Notes under the pieces: generated by a model
What the model was told of the DNA's origin: nothing
Seen by the model: the letters and a program-made list of their open reading frames with translations, nothing else
The model's database searches: none
Program-made: the position numbers and the translations under genes
Assembly (NCBI GenBank): GCA_937993755.1
Contig: CALKMA010000003.1
Coordinates: 1 to 64,000 of the forward strand
Length of the DNA: 64,000 nt
Direction of reading: 5' to 3'
Source of the DNA: HGM13233 sp900762805
GTDB taxonomy: Bacteria > Bacillota > Clostridia > Oscillospirales > Ruminococcaceae
Shown here: positions 8,574 to 15,718 of the stretch, one piece after another
How positions within the stretch are numbered: the stretch's first letter is position 1
How the letters are laid out: each line of letters starts with the position of its first letter

Positions 8574-9403
8574 TCGACCAAAAAGACCCCCTGATCCCTG
8601 CCGTGGGCGTCGTCACCGATATCCGCATCGACACGCCCGACGTCAAGACGTTCCGCGTTGTCACGCCCGACGGGAAAAAGCCCTTTGAGCATATGCCGGG
8701 TCAGTGCGCCATGCTCTCGATCCCCGGCGTAGGCGAGGCCATGTTCTCCATCACCTCGTCGCCGACCAATACGGAATACATGGAATTTTCCATCAAGAAG
8801 TGCGGCTGCTTCACCGAATGGCTGCACGCGATGGAGCCGGGCCAGCAGATCACCATCCGCGGCCCCTACGGGCGTCCCTTCCCGGTCGATACCGAATTTG
8901 TCGGCCGCGACCTGCTGTTCATCGCCGGCGGCATCGGCCTTGCGCCGCTGCACTCGGTCATCAATTACTGCCGCCATTATTCCGACCGCTACGGCAGGCT
9001 CGATGTCGTCTACGGCTCCCGCAGCATGCAGGATCTTGTCGATTATCGGGAGATCATCGACGAATGGGAAAAGGACGAGAATATCACCGTCCACCTCACC
9101 ATCGACCGCGAGCAGCCCGAATGGACGGGCCATGTCGGCTTTGTGCCCAACTATGTGAAGGAGCTGGGCTTTGAGCCAAACAAGATCGGCATCATCTGCG
9201 GCCCGCCCATCATGATCAAGTTCACGCTCGGCGGCCTGCAGGAGCTGGGCTTCGACAAAACGCAGATCTACACCACCATGGAGCTTCGCATGAAGTGCGG
9301 CATCGGAAAATGCGGGCGCTGCAACATCGGCTCCAAATACGTCTGCAAGGACGGCCCGGTGTTCCGCTGCGACCAGCTCGATGAGCTGCCCAATGAGTAT
9401 TAA
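8570..9403 (+). CDS. flxA: FAD/NAD(P)-binding oxidoreductase subunit (FlxA/AsrB-like)
   Basis: A 277-residue ferredoxin-NADP reductase-fold protein of the PyrK/AsrB type. The FAD-binding part is followed by the GPYGRPF loop, the nucleotide-binding FIAGGIGLAPLHS near residue 121, and a CGPP segment. A C-terminal cysteine cluster (MKCGIGKCGRCNIGS plus a later YVC) binds [2Fe-2S]. It is the only obvious NAD(P)H-binding redox subunit among the iron-sulfur proteins of the operon, so it is the likely electron entry or exit point. It overlaps the preceding stop by 4 bases and is followed 11 bases later by frdB. Confidence 0.85.
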   Translation: MIDQKDPLIPAVGVVTDIRIDTPDVKTFRVVTPDGKKPFEHMPGQCAMLSIPGVGEAMFSITSSPTNTEYMEFSIKKCGCFTEWLHAMEPGQQITIRGPYGRPFPVDTEFVGRDLLFIAGGIGLAPLHSVINYCRHYSDRYGRLDVVYGSRSMQDLVDYREIIDEWEKDENITVHLTIDREQPEWTGHVGFVPNYVKELGFEPNKIGIICGPPIMIKFTLGGLQELGFDKTQIYTTMELRMKCGIGKCGRCNIGSKYVCKDGPVFRCDQLDELPNEY

Positions 9404-9414
9404 GGAGTAGAACG

Positions 9415-10089
9415 ATGGAAAATATGGTAAATGTCTATCTGTTCGGCAAGCAGTACAGCGTGCCCGGCGATCTGACCATCATGCGCGCCATGGAGTATGC
9501 CGGCTATCAGCTGGTGCGCGGCTGCGGCTGCCGCAACGGCTTCTGCGGCGCCTGTGCGACCATCTATCGCATCAAGGGCGACCGCGAGCTGAAGACCTGC
9601 CTGGCCTGCCAGACCAAGGTCGAAAACGATATGTATGTCGCCACGCTGCCCTTTTTCCCGCTGATTAAGCAGGTCTACGACATCGAGACCATCCGGCCTG
9701 AGCAGCAGATCATGATGCAGCTCTACCCGGAGATATACGCCTGCGTCGGCTGCAATGCCTGCACCAAGAGCTGCACCCAGTCGCTCAACGTCATGCAGTA
9801 CATCGCCTATGCCCAGCGCGGCGAATTCGACAAGTGCGCCGAGGAATCCTTCGACTGCGTCATGTGCGGCGTTTGCTCGTCGCGCTGCCCGGCCGGCATT
9901 TCGCACCCGCAGGTCGCCATGCTGGCCCGCCGCCTCAACGGCAAATACCTTGCCCCCAAAAGCGCGCATCTGGCCCGGCGCGTGCAGGAAATAAAGGACG
10001 GCGACTTCAACGACCTCATCGAGGCCCTCATGGGCAAGCCGGTCGCCGAGCTCAAGCAGCTTTACAACGACCGAGACATCGAAAAGTAA
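9415..10089 (+). CDS. frdB: Fumarate reductase/succinate dehydrogenase iron-sulfur subunit
   Basis: A 224-residue FrdB-like protein. The N-terminal plant-type ferredoxin domain has CGCRNGFCGAC near residue 37 and a following CLAC. Two C-terminal cluster motifs follow: CVGCNACTKSC near residue 111 and CVMCGVCSSRCPAG near residue 148. Compared with methanogen TfrB it lacks the C-terminal CCG (HdrB-like) domains, which are supplied by the separate hdrB gene of this operon. It should carry electrons between the Hdr/Flx machinery and FrdA. Good ribosome binding site (AAGGAGTAG) before the ATG. Confidence 0.87.
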   Translation: MENMVNVYLFGKQYSVPGDLTIMRAMEYAGYQLVRGCGCRNGFCGACATIYRIKGDRELKTCLACQTKVENDMYVATLPFFPLIKQVYDIETIRPEQQIMMQLYPEIYACVGCNACTKSCTQSLNVMQYIAYAQRGEFDKCAEESFDCVMCGVCSSRCPAGISHPQVAMLARRLNGKYLAPKSAHLARRVQEIKDGDFNDLIEALMGKPVAELKQLYNDRDIEK

Positions 10090-10104
10090 AAGGAGGGCAA
10101 CGAT

Positions 10105-11706
10105 ATGTACGCACAGGAATTTCAGGCTTCGCTGAAGGCGGTCGAGGCCGCGCGGGACGCCAATATCGCCTATGAGCCGGCCCGCATGACGGCCGACGAA
10201 AAGGAGGCCCTGCTCGCCGCCTACCACCCCGATTACAAGAAAAGTGAGTTTTCAGCTCTTCGGATCGGCCCCAACAAGGGGGAGTCGGTCCCGCATGAGC
10301 TGTGCGAAATGCTGGAGGCGCACAGCCGCATTCGGGCACAGGATGTTGCGCTTTCGGATGTCCGCTACGACGTTGACGTGCTGATCATCGGCGGCGGCGG
10401 CGCGGGCGCCTCGGCTGCCATCGAGGCCGACCGCGCGGGCGCCAAAACCATGATCGTCACCAAGCTGCGCATCGGCGACGCCAACACCATGATGGCCGAG
10501 GGCGGTATCCAGGCGGCCGACAAGCCCAACGATTCGCCGGCCATCCACTTTCTCGATGCCTTCGGCGGCGGCCATTTCGCCGCCAAGCGTGAGCTGCTGG
10601 CCAAGCTGGTCTGCGACGCGCCGGAGGCCATCCAGTGGCTCAACGAGCTCGGCGTTGAATTCGATAAGGCGCCCGACGGCACCATGATCACCACCCACGG
10701 CGGCGGCACCTCCCGCAAGCGTATGCACGCGGCCAAGGACTATTCCGGCGCCGAGATCATGCGCACGCTGCGCGACGAGGTGCTCAACCGCGGCATACCC
10801 GTCGTCGATTTTACCTCGGCCATCGAGCTGATCCTCGACGAGAACGGCCGGGCCGCCGGCGCCGTGCTGATGAATATGGAGACGCATGAGCTGATGGTGG
10901 CGCGCGCCAAGACGGTCATCATCGCCACCGGCGGGGCCGGCCGGATGCACTATCAGGGCTTCCCGACCTCCAACCACTACGGCGCGACGGCCGATGGTCT
11001 GGTGCTGGGCTACCGCGTGGGCGCCAGGCTGCTCTATGCCGATACGCTTCAGTATCACCCGACCGGCGCGGCCTTCCCGCAGCAGATATTCGGCGCGCTG
11101 GTCACCGAAAAGGTCCGTTCGCTGGGCGCCAAGCTGGTCAACCGCGACGGCAAGGTTTTTATGCACCCGCTCGAAACACGCGACGTCGCCGCCGCCTCCA
11201 TTATCCGCGAATGCTCCGACCGCGGCGAGGGTGTTGACACCGGCAGCGGAAAAGCCGTGTGGCTCGACACGCCGATGATCGAAAAGATCGGCGGCGCGGG
11301 CACCATCGAGAGCCGTATCCCGGCCATGATGCGTATGTTCGCCGGCTACGGCATCGACATCCGCCGCGAGCCGATCCTAGTCTACCCGACGCTGCACTAC
11401 CAGAACGGCGGCCTTGACATCACGCCCGACTGCATGACCACGAATGTGGAGAACCTGTTTGTGGCCGGCGAGGCCGTCGGCGGCATCCACGGCCGCAACC
11501 GCCTGATGGGCAATTCGCTGCTTGACGTCATCGTGTTCGGCCGCACGGCCGGGACCAGCGCCGCCCGCAAGGCAAAAGAGGTGACGGTCGGCCGCCTGAC
11601 GCTCGACCATATCGCCCGCTTTGATGCCGAGCGCGCGGCTGCCGGCATCGTGACCGACGCCGTTTCCCCCAAGCTCCTGCCGGATTACCGCCGGAAGGTC
11701 AACTGA
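10105..11706 (+). CDS. frdA: Fumarate reductase flavoprotein subunit with N-terminal extension
   Basis: A 533-residue member of the FrdA/SdhA/aspartate oxidase flavoprotein family. The dinucleotide motif IIGGGGAGASAA lies at about residue 94, leaving an unusual leader of about 88 residues. Substrate-site elements are conserved: HPTG, TEKVR (Arg in the expected place), LHYQNGG and NRLMGNSLLD. The position that carries the covalent FAD histidine in canonical FrdA/SdhA (SHTVAAQGG type) reads NTMMAEGG here, so FAD is probably non-covalent, as reported for methanogen thiol:fumarate reductase. L-aspartate oxidase is a weaker alternative, since no nadA/nadC are nearby and FrdB is adjacent. The start has a strong AAAGGAGGG site, so the N-terminal extension is probably translated. 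Confidence 0.87.
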   Translation: MYAQEFQASLKAVEAARDANIAYEPARMTADEKEALLAAYHPDYKKSEFSALRIGPNKGESVPHELCEMLEAHSRIRAQDVALSDVRYDVDVLIIGGGGAGASAAIEADRAGAKTMIVTKLRIGDANTMMAEGGIQAADKPNDSPAIHFLDAFGGGHFAAKRELLAKLVCDAPEAIQWLNELGVEFDKAPDGTMITTHGGGTSRKRMHAAKDYSGAEIMRTLRDEVLNRGIPVVDFTSAIELILDENGRAAGAVLMNMETHELMVARAKTVIIATGGAGRMHYQGFPTSNHYGATADGLVLGYRVGARLLYADTLQYHPTGAAFPQQIFGALVTEKVRSLGAKLVNRDGKVFMHPLETRDVAAASIIRECSDRGEGVDTGSGKAVWLDTPMIEKIGGAGTIESRIPAMMRMFAGYGIDIRREPILVYPTLHYQNGGLDITPDCMTTNVENLFVAGEAVGGIHGRNRLMGNSLLDVIVFGRTAGTSAARKAKEVTVGRLTLDHIARFDAERAAAGIVTDAVSPKLLPDYRRKVN

Positions 11707-11721
11707 GAAAGGAGCAGGACG

Positions 11722-12036
11722 ATGATCCCAGATCTGCTTGAAGCGCTTACCATATTCTGCTTTGGTTTGTCGTGGCCCATTTCGATCCATAAGTCGATCG
11801 TTTCGCGCACTGCCAAGGGCAAGAGCCTCTTTTTCGAGGTCTTTCTGCTGATCGGCTACGCCTGCGGCATCGCCCGGAAAATCATTCAGCTTTCCGGCGA
11901 GCATTCCGGCTTCCTGTTTTATCTCAGCTTCTTCTTCTATATTCTGAATTTTGTGGAGATATCCATCGATGTGGCGCTCTATTTCCGCAACAGGAAGCTC
12001 GACAGGGAGGCTGACCGCGCCGCCCTCGGCGCGTAG
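11722..12036 (+). CDS. Small membrane protein, PQ-loop-like
   Basis: A 104-residue protein with about three hydrophobic segments (near residues 4-22, 37-57 and 63-85) and a basic C-terminal tail. The stretch GLSWPISIHKSIVSRTAKG is reminiscent of PQ-loop/SemiSWEET proteins, where a Pro-containing turn is followed by a Lys/Ser-rich loop. Only 15 bases separate it from frdA, and it has its own AAGGAG site. It is not an FrdC/FrdD-type haem anchor, since histidines in the helices are not evident. The role in the operon is unknown; membrane tethering or transport of a C4 acid are guesses. Confidence 0.65.
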   Translation: MIPDLLEALTIFCFGLSWPISIHKSIVSRTAKGKSLFFEVFLLIGYACGIARKIIQLSGEHSGFLFYLSFFFYILNFVEISIDVALYFRNRKLDREADRAALGA

Positions 12037-12103
12037 TCCGAAGCAGGGCGGGCGCCGCCCGCGCAACAGAAATAACAAGACGAATATTTGAAAGGAAACA
12101 CCC

Positions 12104-12343
12104 ATGAACGTTACCATCTGCATAGGCTCCTCCTGCCATCTCAAGGGCTCGCATCAGGTTGTCGAACAGCTTGAGGAGCTGGTCCGCACCCATCAGCTGG
12201 AGGATCGCGTCGAGCTCAAGGGCACCTTCTGCATGGGCCGGTGCCAGGAGGGCGTCTGCACGACCGTGGACGGCGAGTTCCACTCGGTTTCGCCTGAAAA
12301 TGTGGAGGAATTTTTCAACACCGTCGTGCTGCCCAACGCATAG
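12104..12343 (+). CDS. Thioredoxin-fold [2Fe-2S] ferredoxin (NuoE/HydC-like C-terminal domain)
   Basis: A 79-residue protein with CIGSSC (C-x4-C) near residue 6 and FCMGRCQEGVC (C-x3-C) near residue 43, the cluster ligands of thioredoxin-like [2Fe-2S] ferredoxins. In larger enzymes this domain is the C-terminal part of NuoE-type subunits; here it stands alone. Last gene before the perfect terminator at 12371, with an AAAGGAAA site upstream. It is probably an extra electron carrier or assembly partner of the Flx-Hdr-Frd system. Confidence 0.78.
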   Translation: MNVTICIGSSCHLKGSHQVVEQLEELVRTHQLEDRVELKGTFCMGRCQEGVCTTVDGEFHSVSPENVEEFFNTVVLPNA

Positions 12344-12370
12344 CGCAGGGCCGACAGGCAAACGACAGGA

Positions 12371-12399
12371 GGGCGGCGCACGGCTGTGCGCCGCCCTTT
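12371..12399 (+). terminator. Rho-independent terminator of the 13-gene operon
   Basis: Perfect 11-base-pair stem (12371-12381 with 12386-12396), loop GGCT, then TTT. It lies 28 bases after the last gene of the operon. Confidence 0.85.
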
Positions 12400-12650
12400 G
12401 CATGAGCTTCGGCGGGACGCCGGCCTGCGGCGCCGCTATTTGTACGGCTTCGATTGAGCGGGCGGCCTGTGGCACCGCTTTTTGTACGGCTTCGATAGGG
12501 CGTCGGCCTTGTGGTACCGCCTTTCATACGGCTTCAATAGGGCAGCTGGCCTGCGGCACCGCCCTTTGCATGAGCTTCGGCGGGGCTGCCGGCCTGCGGC
12601 ACCGCCCTTTGCACGGTTCCGATTGAGCGGACGGCCTGTGCGTCCGCCGG
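12382..12650. repeat. Tandem array of about seven degenerate 40-43 bp units
   Basis: GGC(C)TG landmarks occur at 12382, 12422, 12464, 12505, 12548, 12591 and 12633, giving periods of 40, 42, 41, 43, 43 and 42 bases. Each unit has a GGCCTGYGGCRCCGC core, a short T run, then a YACGGCTTCGAT- or GAGCTTCGGCGG-like tail. The first unit begins in the loop and right arm of the operon terminator, so the array looks like an amplified terminator arm, and several units can still fold into short GC hairpins followed by T's. Open frames through it reflect the period being near a multiple of three and have no ribosome binding site. Confidence 0.8.
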
Positions 12651-12722
12651 CCCGGAACGGAGGCGTTTTCGGACAAAGCCGCCGTTTTTCTTGCCGTATT
12701 CCCGCGATACCGCCCGTCAAGG

Positions 12723-12751
12723 TTGCAATCGGCGGGCATTTCCTGTAAAAT
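12723..12751 (+). promoter_or_regulatory. Promoter of the ABC-F gene
   Basis: TTGCAA (12723-12728), a 17-base spacer and TAAAAT (12746-12751), about 35 bases before the ATG at 12786. Confidence 0.6.
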
Positions 12752-12785
12752 ATCTGATAGTATCTGCTTTGAAAGGATGCCGCAT

Positions 12786-14645
12786 ATGGCCATCGTGATC
12801 GACAATGTCAGCTTTTCCTACGGCGCGGCGGAGGTGCTTTGCGGCGTCTCTTTTTCGATATCCGACGGAGATAAGGTCGGTCTGGTGGGCGACAACGGCT
12901 GCGGCAAAACAACGCTGCTCAACATCATCTGCGGCTTGCTGGAGCCGGACAGCGGCAGCGTCTCCCTGTCCGAAAACACCACGATCGGCTATGTCCGGCA
13001 GGGAATGTCGCTGACGCCCGGCAACACCGTGCTGTCCGAGATGGAGACGGTGCTGGGAGCCGACCGTATCCTGCGGCGCATGAAGCAGCTCGAACGCACC
13101 ATGGGGGACGATCCGGCCGCCGCGCAGCAATACGACGCGCTCTGCACCCGCTATCAGGCCATCGACGGCTACAATCTCGGCTACCGCATCCGGCAGACGC
13201 TCAACGGTCTCGGCTTCGGCCCGGAGACCTATGAGCGCCGGGTCGAGGTGCTGTCGGGCGGAGAAAAGACCAAGCTGGCCATGGCCAAGCTGCTGGTCTC
13301 GGAGCCTGACCTGCTGGTGCTCGACGAGCCGACCAACCATCTTGATGCCGCGGCGGCCGGATGGCTGCGCGAATTTCTCATCGGCTTCAAAAAATCGGTG
13401 CTCATCGTGTCGCATGACGGCGCTTTTCTTGACGCCGTGTGCAGCCGCACCGTCGAGATCGAGCATCATAAAGCCAAATGCTACCCCGGCGGCTGGTCGG
13501 CTTACCGCCGTCTCAAGGAGGAAAACGAGGAGCTGGAGGAAAAGCGCTGGCGCGAGAGGCAGGCGCGGGCGCAGAAGCTGAGCGAATATGTCGAGCGCAA
13601 CCTTGTGCGCGCCTCGACCAGCAATATGGCCAAGAGCCGCCGCAAGCAGCTGGAGAAGATGGATCTCACACCGCCCGAAAGCCATACGCACGAGCGTATT
13701 TTCTTCCGCTTTCCGCCCGTTGAGCAGCCCTACAAGGAGCTGCTCAAGCTGCGCGGACTATCGGTGGGCGTCAAGGGCCGCCGGCTCTTTTCGTGCGACG
13801 ATCTGCTGCTGCTTCGCGGGCAGAACCTCGCTGTCATGGGCGGCAACGGCACCGGCAAGACGACGCTGCTGCTCACACTGCTGCGCCGCCTCCCGCCCAT
13901 CAGCGGCAGCTTTTCCTTTGGCCCCGGCGTCAGGCTGGGCTATTATGAGCAGAATGTTTTCAGGTCTGAAAGCCGCGATGCCGTCTCGGTGGTGCGCGAC
14001 CGCTGGCCGCGCATGACCAATACCGAGATCCGCACGCTGCTGGCCTCGGTCGGTCTGCGGGGCGACGAGGTCTTTGTGCAGGTCGATCGGCTGAGCGGCG
14101 GCGAGCGCGCCCGACTGATGATCTGTATGCTGTCGCTGGAAGCCCCCAATGTTATCCTGCTTGATGAGCCGACCAACCACCTCGATGCCTACTCGCGCGA
14201 TATCCTCACCGACGCCATGGTGCATTTTCCCGGAACGCTCATCACGGTGTCGCACGACACGGAATTCATTGAGGCGCTGGGCTGCCGCATCCTGTATGTA
14301 GAAAACGGCCGTGCGGCGCTCTATGAGAGCCTTTCAGCCTGGCGGCGGCGGGGGAGTGCCGCCGGAGAAGCCGCCGCTGCCGATGCCGCCCGCCGGCAGC
14401 CGTCGCAGAAGGATCAGCGCCGCGAAAAGGCGCTGGCGCGGCAGGTGCGCGCCGAAGCCGAGGCCGCTGTGGAGCGCTATGAGAGCGCCGTTGCCGAGAC
14501 CGAGGCGGCCATCGCGCTGCCGGAAAACGCCTCGGACGCACAGAAGCTGACCGAGCTGTGCCGGCAGTTGGATGAGCTGAAGGTCCGCCTCGACGAGGCA
14601 TCGACCCGCTGGCTGGAGCTGGAAGAACAGCTCGGCAGCGAATGA
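12786..14645 (+). CDS. ABC-F family ATP-binding protein
   Basis: A 619-residue soluble protein with two ATPase cassettes and no membrane segments. Cassette 1 has Walker A GDNGCGKTTLL, signature LSGGEKTKLAMAKL and Walker B LLVLDEPTNHLD. Cassette 2 has GGNGTGKTTLL, LSGGERARLMICML and ILLDEPTNHLD. The charged interdomain linker (around residues 240-300) is the part that reaches the ribosome in ABC-F factors, and a Glu/Arg/Ala-rich coiled coil forms the last 90 residues. Family members rescue or tune stalled ribosomes or protect against ribosome-targeting antibiotics; the subfamily (Uup, YfmR, EttA or resistance type) cannot be set by eye. ATG 12786 was preferred over 12777 because AAAGGA is correctly spaced only for the former. 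Confidence 0.9.
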   Translation: MAIVIDNVSFSYGAAEVLCGVSFSISDGDKVGLVGDNGCGKTTLLNIICGLLEPDSGSVSLSENTTIGYVRQGMSLTPGNTVLSEMETVLGADRILRRMKQLERTMGDDPAAAQQYDALCTRYQAIDGYNLGYRIRQTLNGLGFGPETYERRVEVLSGGEKTKLAMAKLLVSEPDLLVLDEPTNHLDAAAAGWLREFLIGFKKSVLIVSHDGAFLDAVCSRTVEIEHHKAKCYPGGWSAYRRLKEENEELEEKRWRERQARAQKLSEYVERNLVRASTSNMAKSRRKQLEKMDLTPPESHTHERIFFRFPPVEQPYKELLKLRGLSVGVKGRRLFSCDDLLLLRGQNLAVMGGNGTGKTTLLLTLLRRLPPISGSFSFGPGVRLGYYEQNVFRSESRDAVSVVRDRWPRMTNTEIRTLLASVGLRGDEVFVQVDRLSGGERARLMICMLSLEAPNVILLDEPTNHLDAYSRDILTDAMVHFPGTLITVSHDTEFIEALGCRILYVENGRAALYESLSAWRRRGSAAGEAAAADAARRQPSQKDQRREKALARQVRAEAEAAVERYESAVAETEAAIALPENASDAQKLTELCRQLDELKVRLDEASTRWLELEEQLGSE

Positions 14646-15025
14646 CAGAGTGCCTGGCTTCAATCGTTTGTTGATTTTGTTGCCATTGGAAACGGGCAGC
14701 AGTCTTTAATTATACAATTTGTATTGTTCCGCGCGCTGTGCACTGAAAGTATTTTGAGACCGCCGGGCGCCGCGAGGCATACTTCCGCACGGCGCGAGAA
14801 GAAAGTATTTTTTTAGGACAGGCGGGCGCCGCGAGGAATGCTTTCGCACACGCTGTCAAAAGACTGATTTGACGCCGCGCAGGCGGTACATCCTCATTAA
14901 GTGTTATTCCCGCCCGCCGCGTGCTGATGATGGCGGGCTGCGCGTATAGCGGCTGCCCGCCGCGGCCCATACTGAACAGGCGGCCGCCCTTGAAGCAAAG
15001 CGGCGCGTCGGTCGGAGGTAAAAGC
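14646..15025. other. Intergenic region with inverted repeat
   Basis: About 380 bases without a supported gene. It holds an AT-rich inverted repeat ATACAA-T-TTGTAT (14712-14724) that could be an operator, and the two direct repeats listed separately. A long reverse-strand open frame here is antisense to the following transporter gene and has no matching family. Confidence 0.5.
14745..14849. repeat. Pair of imperfect direct repeats (46 and 49 bp)
   Basis: Copy 1 at 14745-14790 and copy 2 at 14801-14849 both start with GAAAGTATTTT, share GGGCGCCGCGAGG in the middle and end in TTYCGCAC. The ten bases between the copies are unrelated. No gene or mobility function is visible. Confidence 0.65.
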
Positions 15026-15544
15026 ATGATAAAACGTTCGCCCAAGGTACAACGGACAGCGCTGCTGGGGCTGCTGTTTGCCGTGTCGCTGGTGCTCAGT
15101 TGGCTTGAGAGCCTGCTGCCGGCGCTGTCGGGCATTCCCGGCGTCAAGCTGGGGCTTTCCAACATCGCTGTGATGTATGCCCTGCTGTCGCTGAATCCGC
15201 CCTCAGCGCTGCTGCTGGCGCTGCTCAAGGCCGGCTTTGTGCTGCTGGTGCGCGGCCCTACTGCCGCGCTGCTGAGCGCCGCCGGCGGGCTGGCCTCGGT
15301 GGCCGTCATGGCGCTCTGCCGCCGCCCGGCACACGGCAGCCCGCTGCTGCTCAGCATGCTCGGCGCCGTGACGCACAATCTGGCCCAGCTGGCGGCGGCC
15401 GCCCTGTTCGTGCCGGCCTCGGCGCTGCTTGCCTATCTTCCGGTGCTGGTGCTGGCGGGGGCGGGGGTCGGGCTGCTGACCGGCCTGACGCTCAAGCTGA
15501 CGCTCGCGGCTCTGCGCCGCATAACGTCAAAGCCCCTGTTATGA
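15026..15544 (+). CDS. Gx transporter family protein (heptaprenyl diphosphate synthase component I-like)
   Basis: A 172-residue, very hydrophobic protein with about five membrane segments and the conserved ALLSGIPGVKLGLSN-type region (here LSGIPGVKLGLSNIAVMYAL, around residues 33-52). This matches the Gx transporter / HepT component I family (COG4769 type), whose substrate is not firmly known and which often accompanies ApbE/Rnf-type genes in Clostridia. No such partner is adjacent here. The ATG at 15026 has GGAGGT upstream; longer in-frame starts lack this. Confidence 0.75.
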   Translation: MIKRSPKVQRTALLGLLFAVSLVLSWLESLLPALSGIPGVKLGLSNIAVMYALLSLNPPSALLLALLKAGFVLLVRGPTAALLSAAGGLASVAVMALCRRPAHGSPLLLSMLGAVTHNLAQLAAAALFVPASALLAYLPVLVLAGAGVGLLTGLTLKLTLAALRRITSKPLL

Positions 15545-15619
15545 CAAGCATGGGGCGCACGGCGGCAATCGAGCCGGCCCGCGTCTGACGCTACCCGCCG
15601 CCGTTTTCCTGCCGCCCGG

Positions 15620-15648
15620 TTGCATTGCCGCCGCCGGTATGCTACAAT
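15620..15648 (+). promoter_or_regulatory. Promoter of the lipid kinase gene
   Basis: TTGCAT (15620-15625), a 17-base spacer and TACAAT (15643-15648), about 70 bases ahead of the GTG start. Confidence 0.6.
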
Positions 15649-15718
15649 ATTTTCAGTGCATATGTCATGCGCGCCCCGACACCCGTTCCCATTATACATA
15701 GAAAAGGTGATACGCTCC

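Noticed and set aside
7548..9403. AsrA/AsrB anaerobic sulfite reductase
   Set aside because: The two proteins resemble AsrA and AsrB, but the catalytic sirohaem subunit AsrC is absent and the context is hdr/flx/frd, so an Flx electron-transfer role is preferred.
10105..11706. L-aspartate oxidase (NadB)
   Set aside because: The same flavoprotein family, but an adjacent FrdB and the absence of nadA/nadC favour fumarate reductase.
12159..12626. Open frame encoding repeated Cys/Thr/Ala-rich 14-residue units across the tandem array
   Set aside because: The frame begins inside the ferredoxin gene in another frame, passes through a perfect terminator and has no ribosome binding site. The repeats follow from the ~42-base DNA period.
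14710..15378. Reverse-strand open frame over the Gx transporter region
   Set aside because: Ser/Ala-rich antisense of a hydrophobic gene, with no family resemblance.
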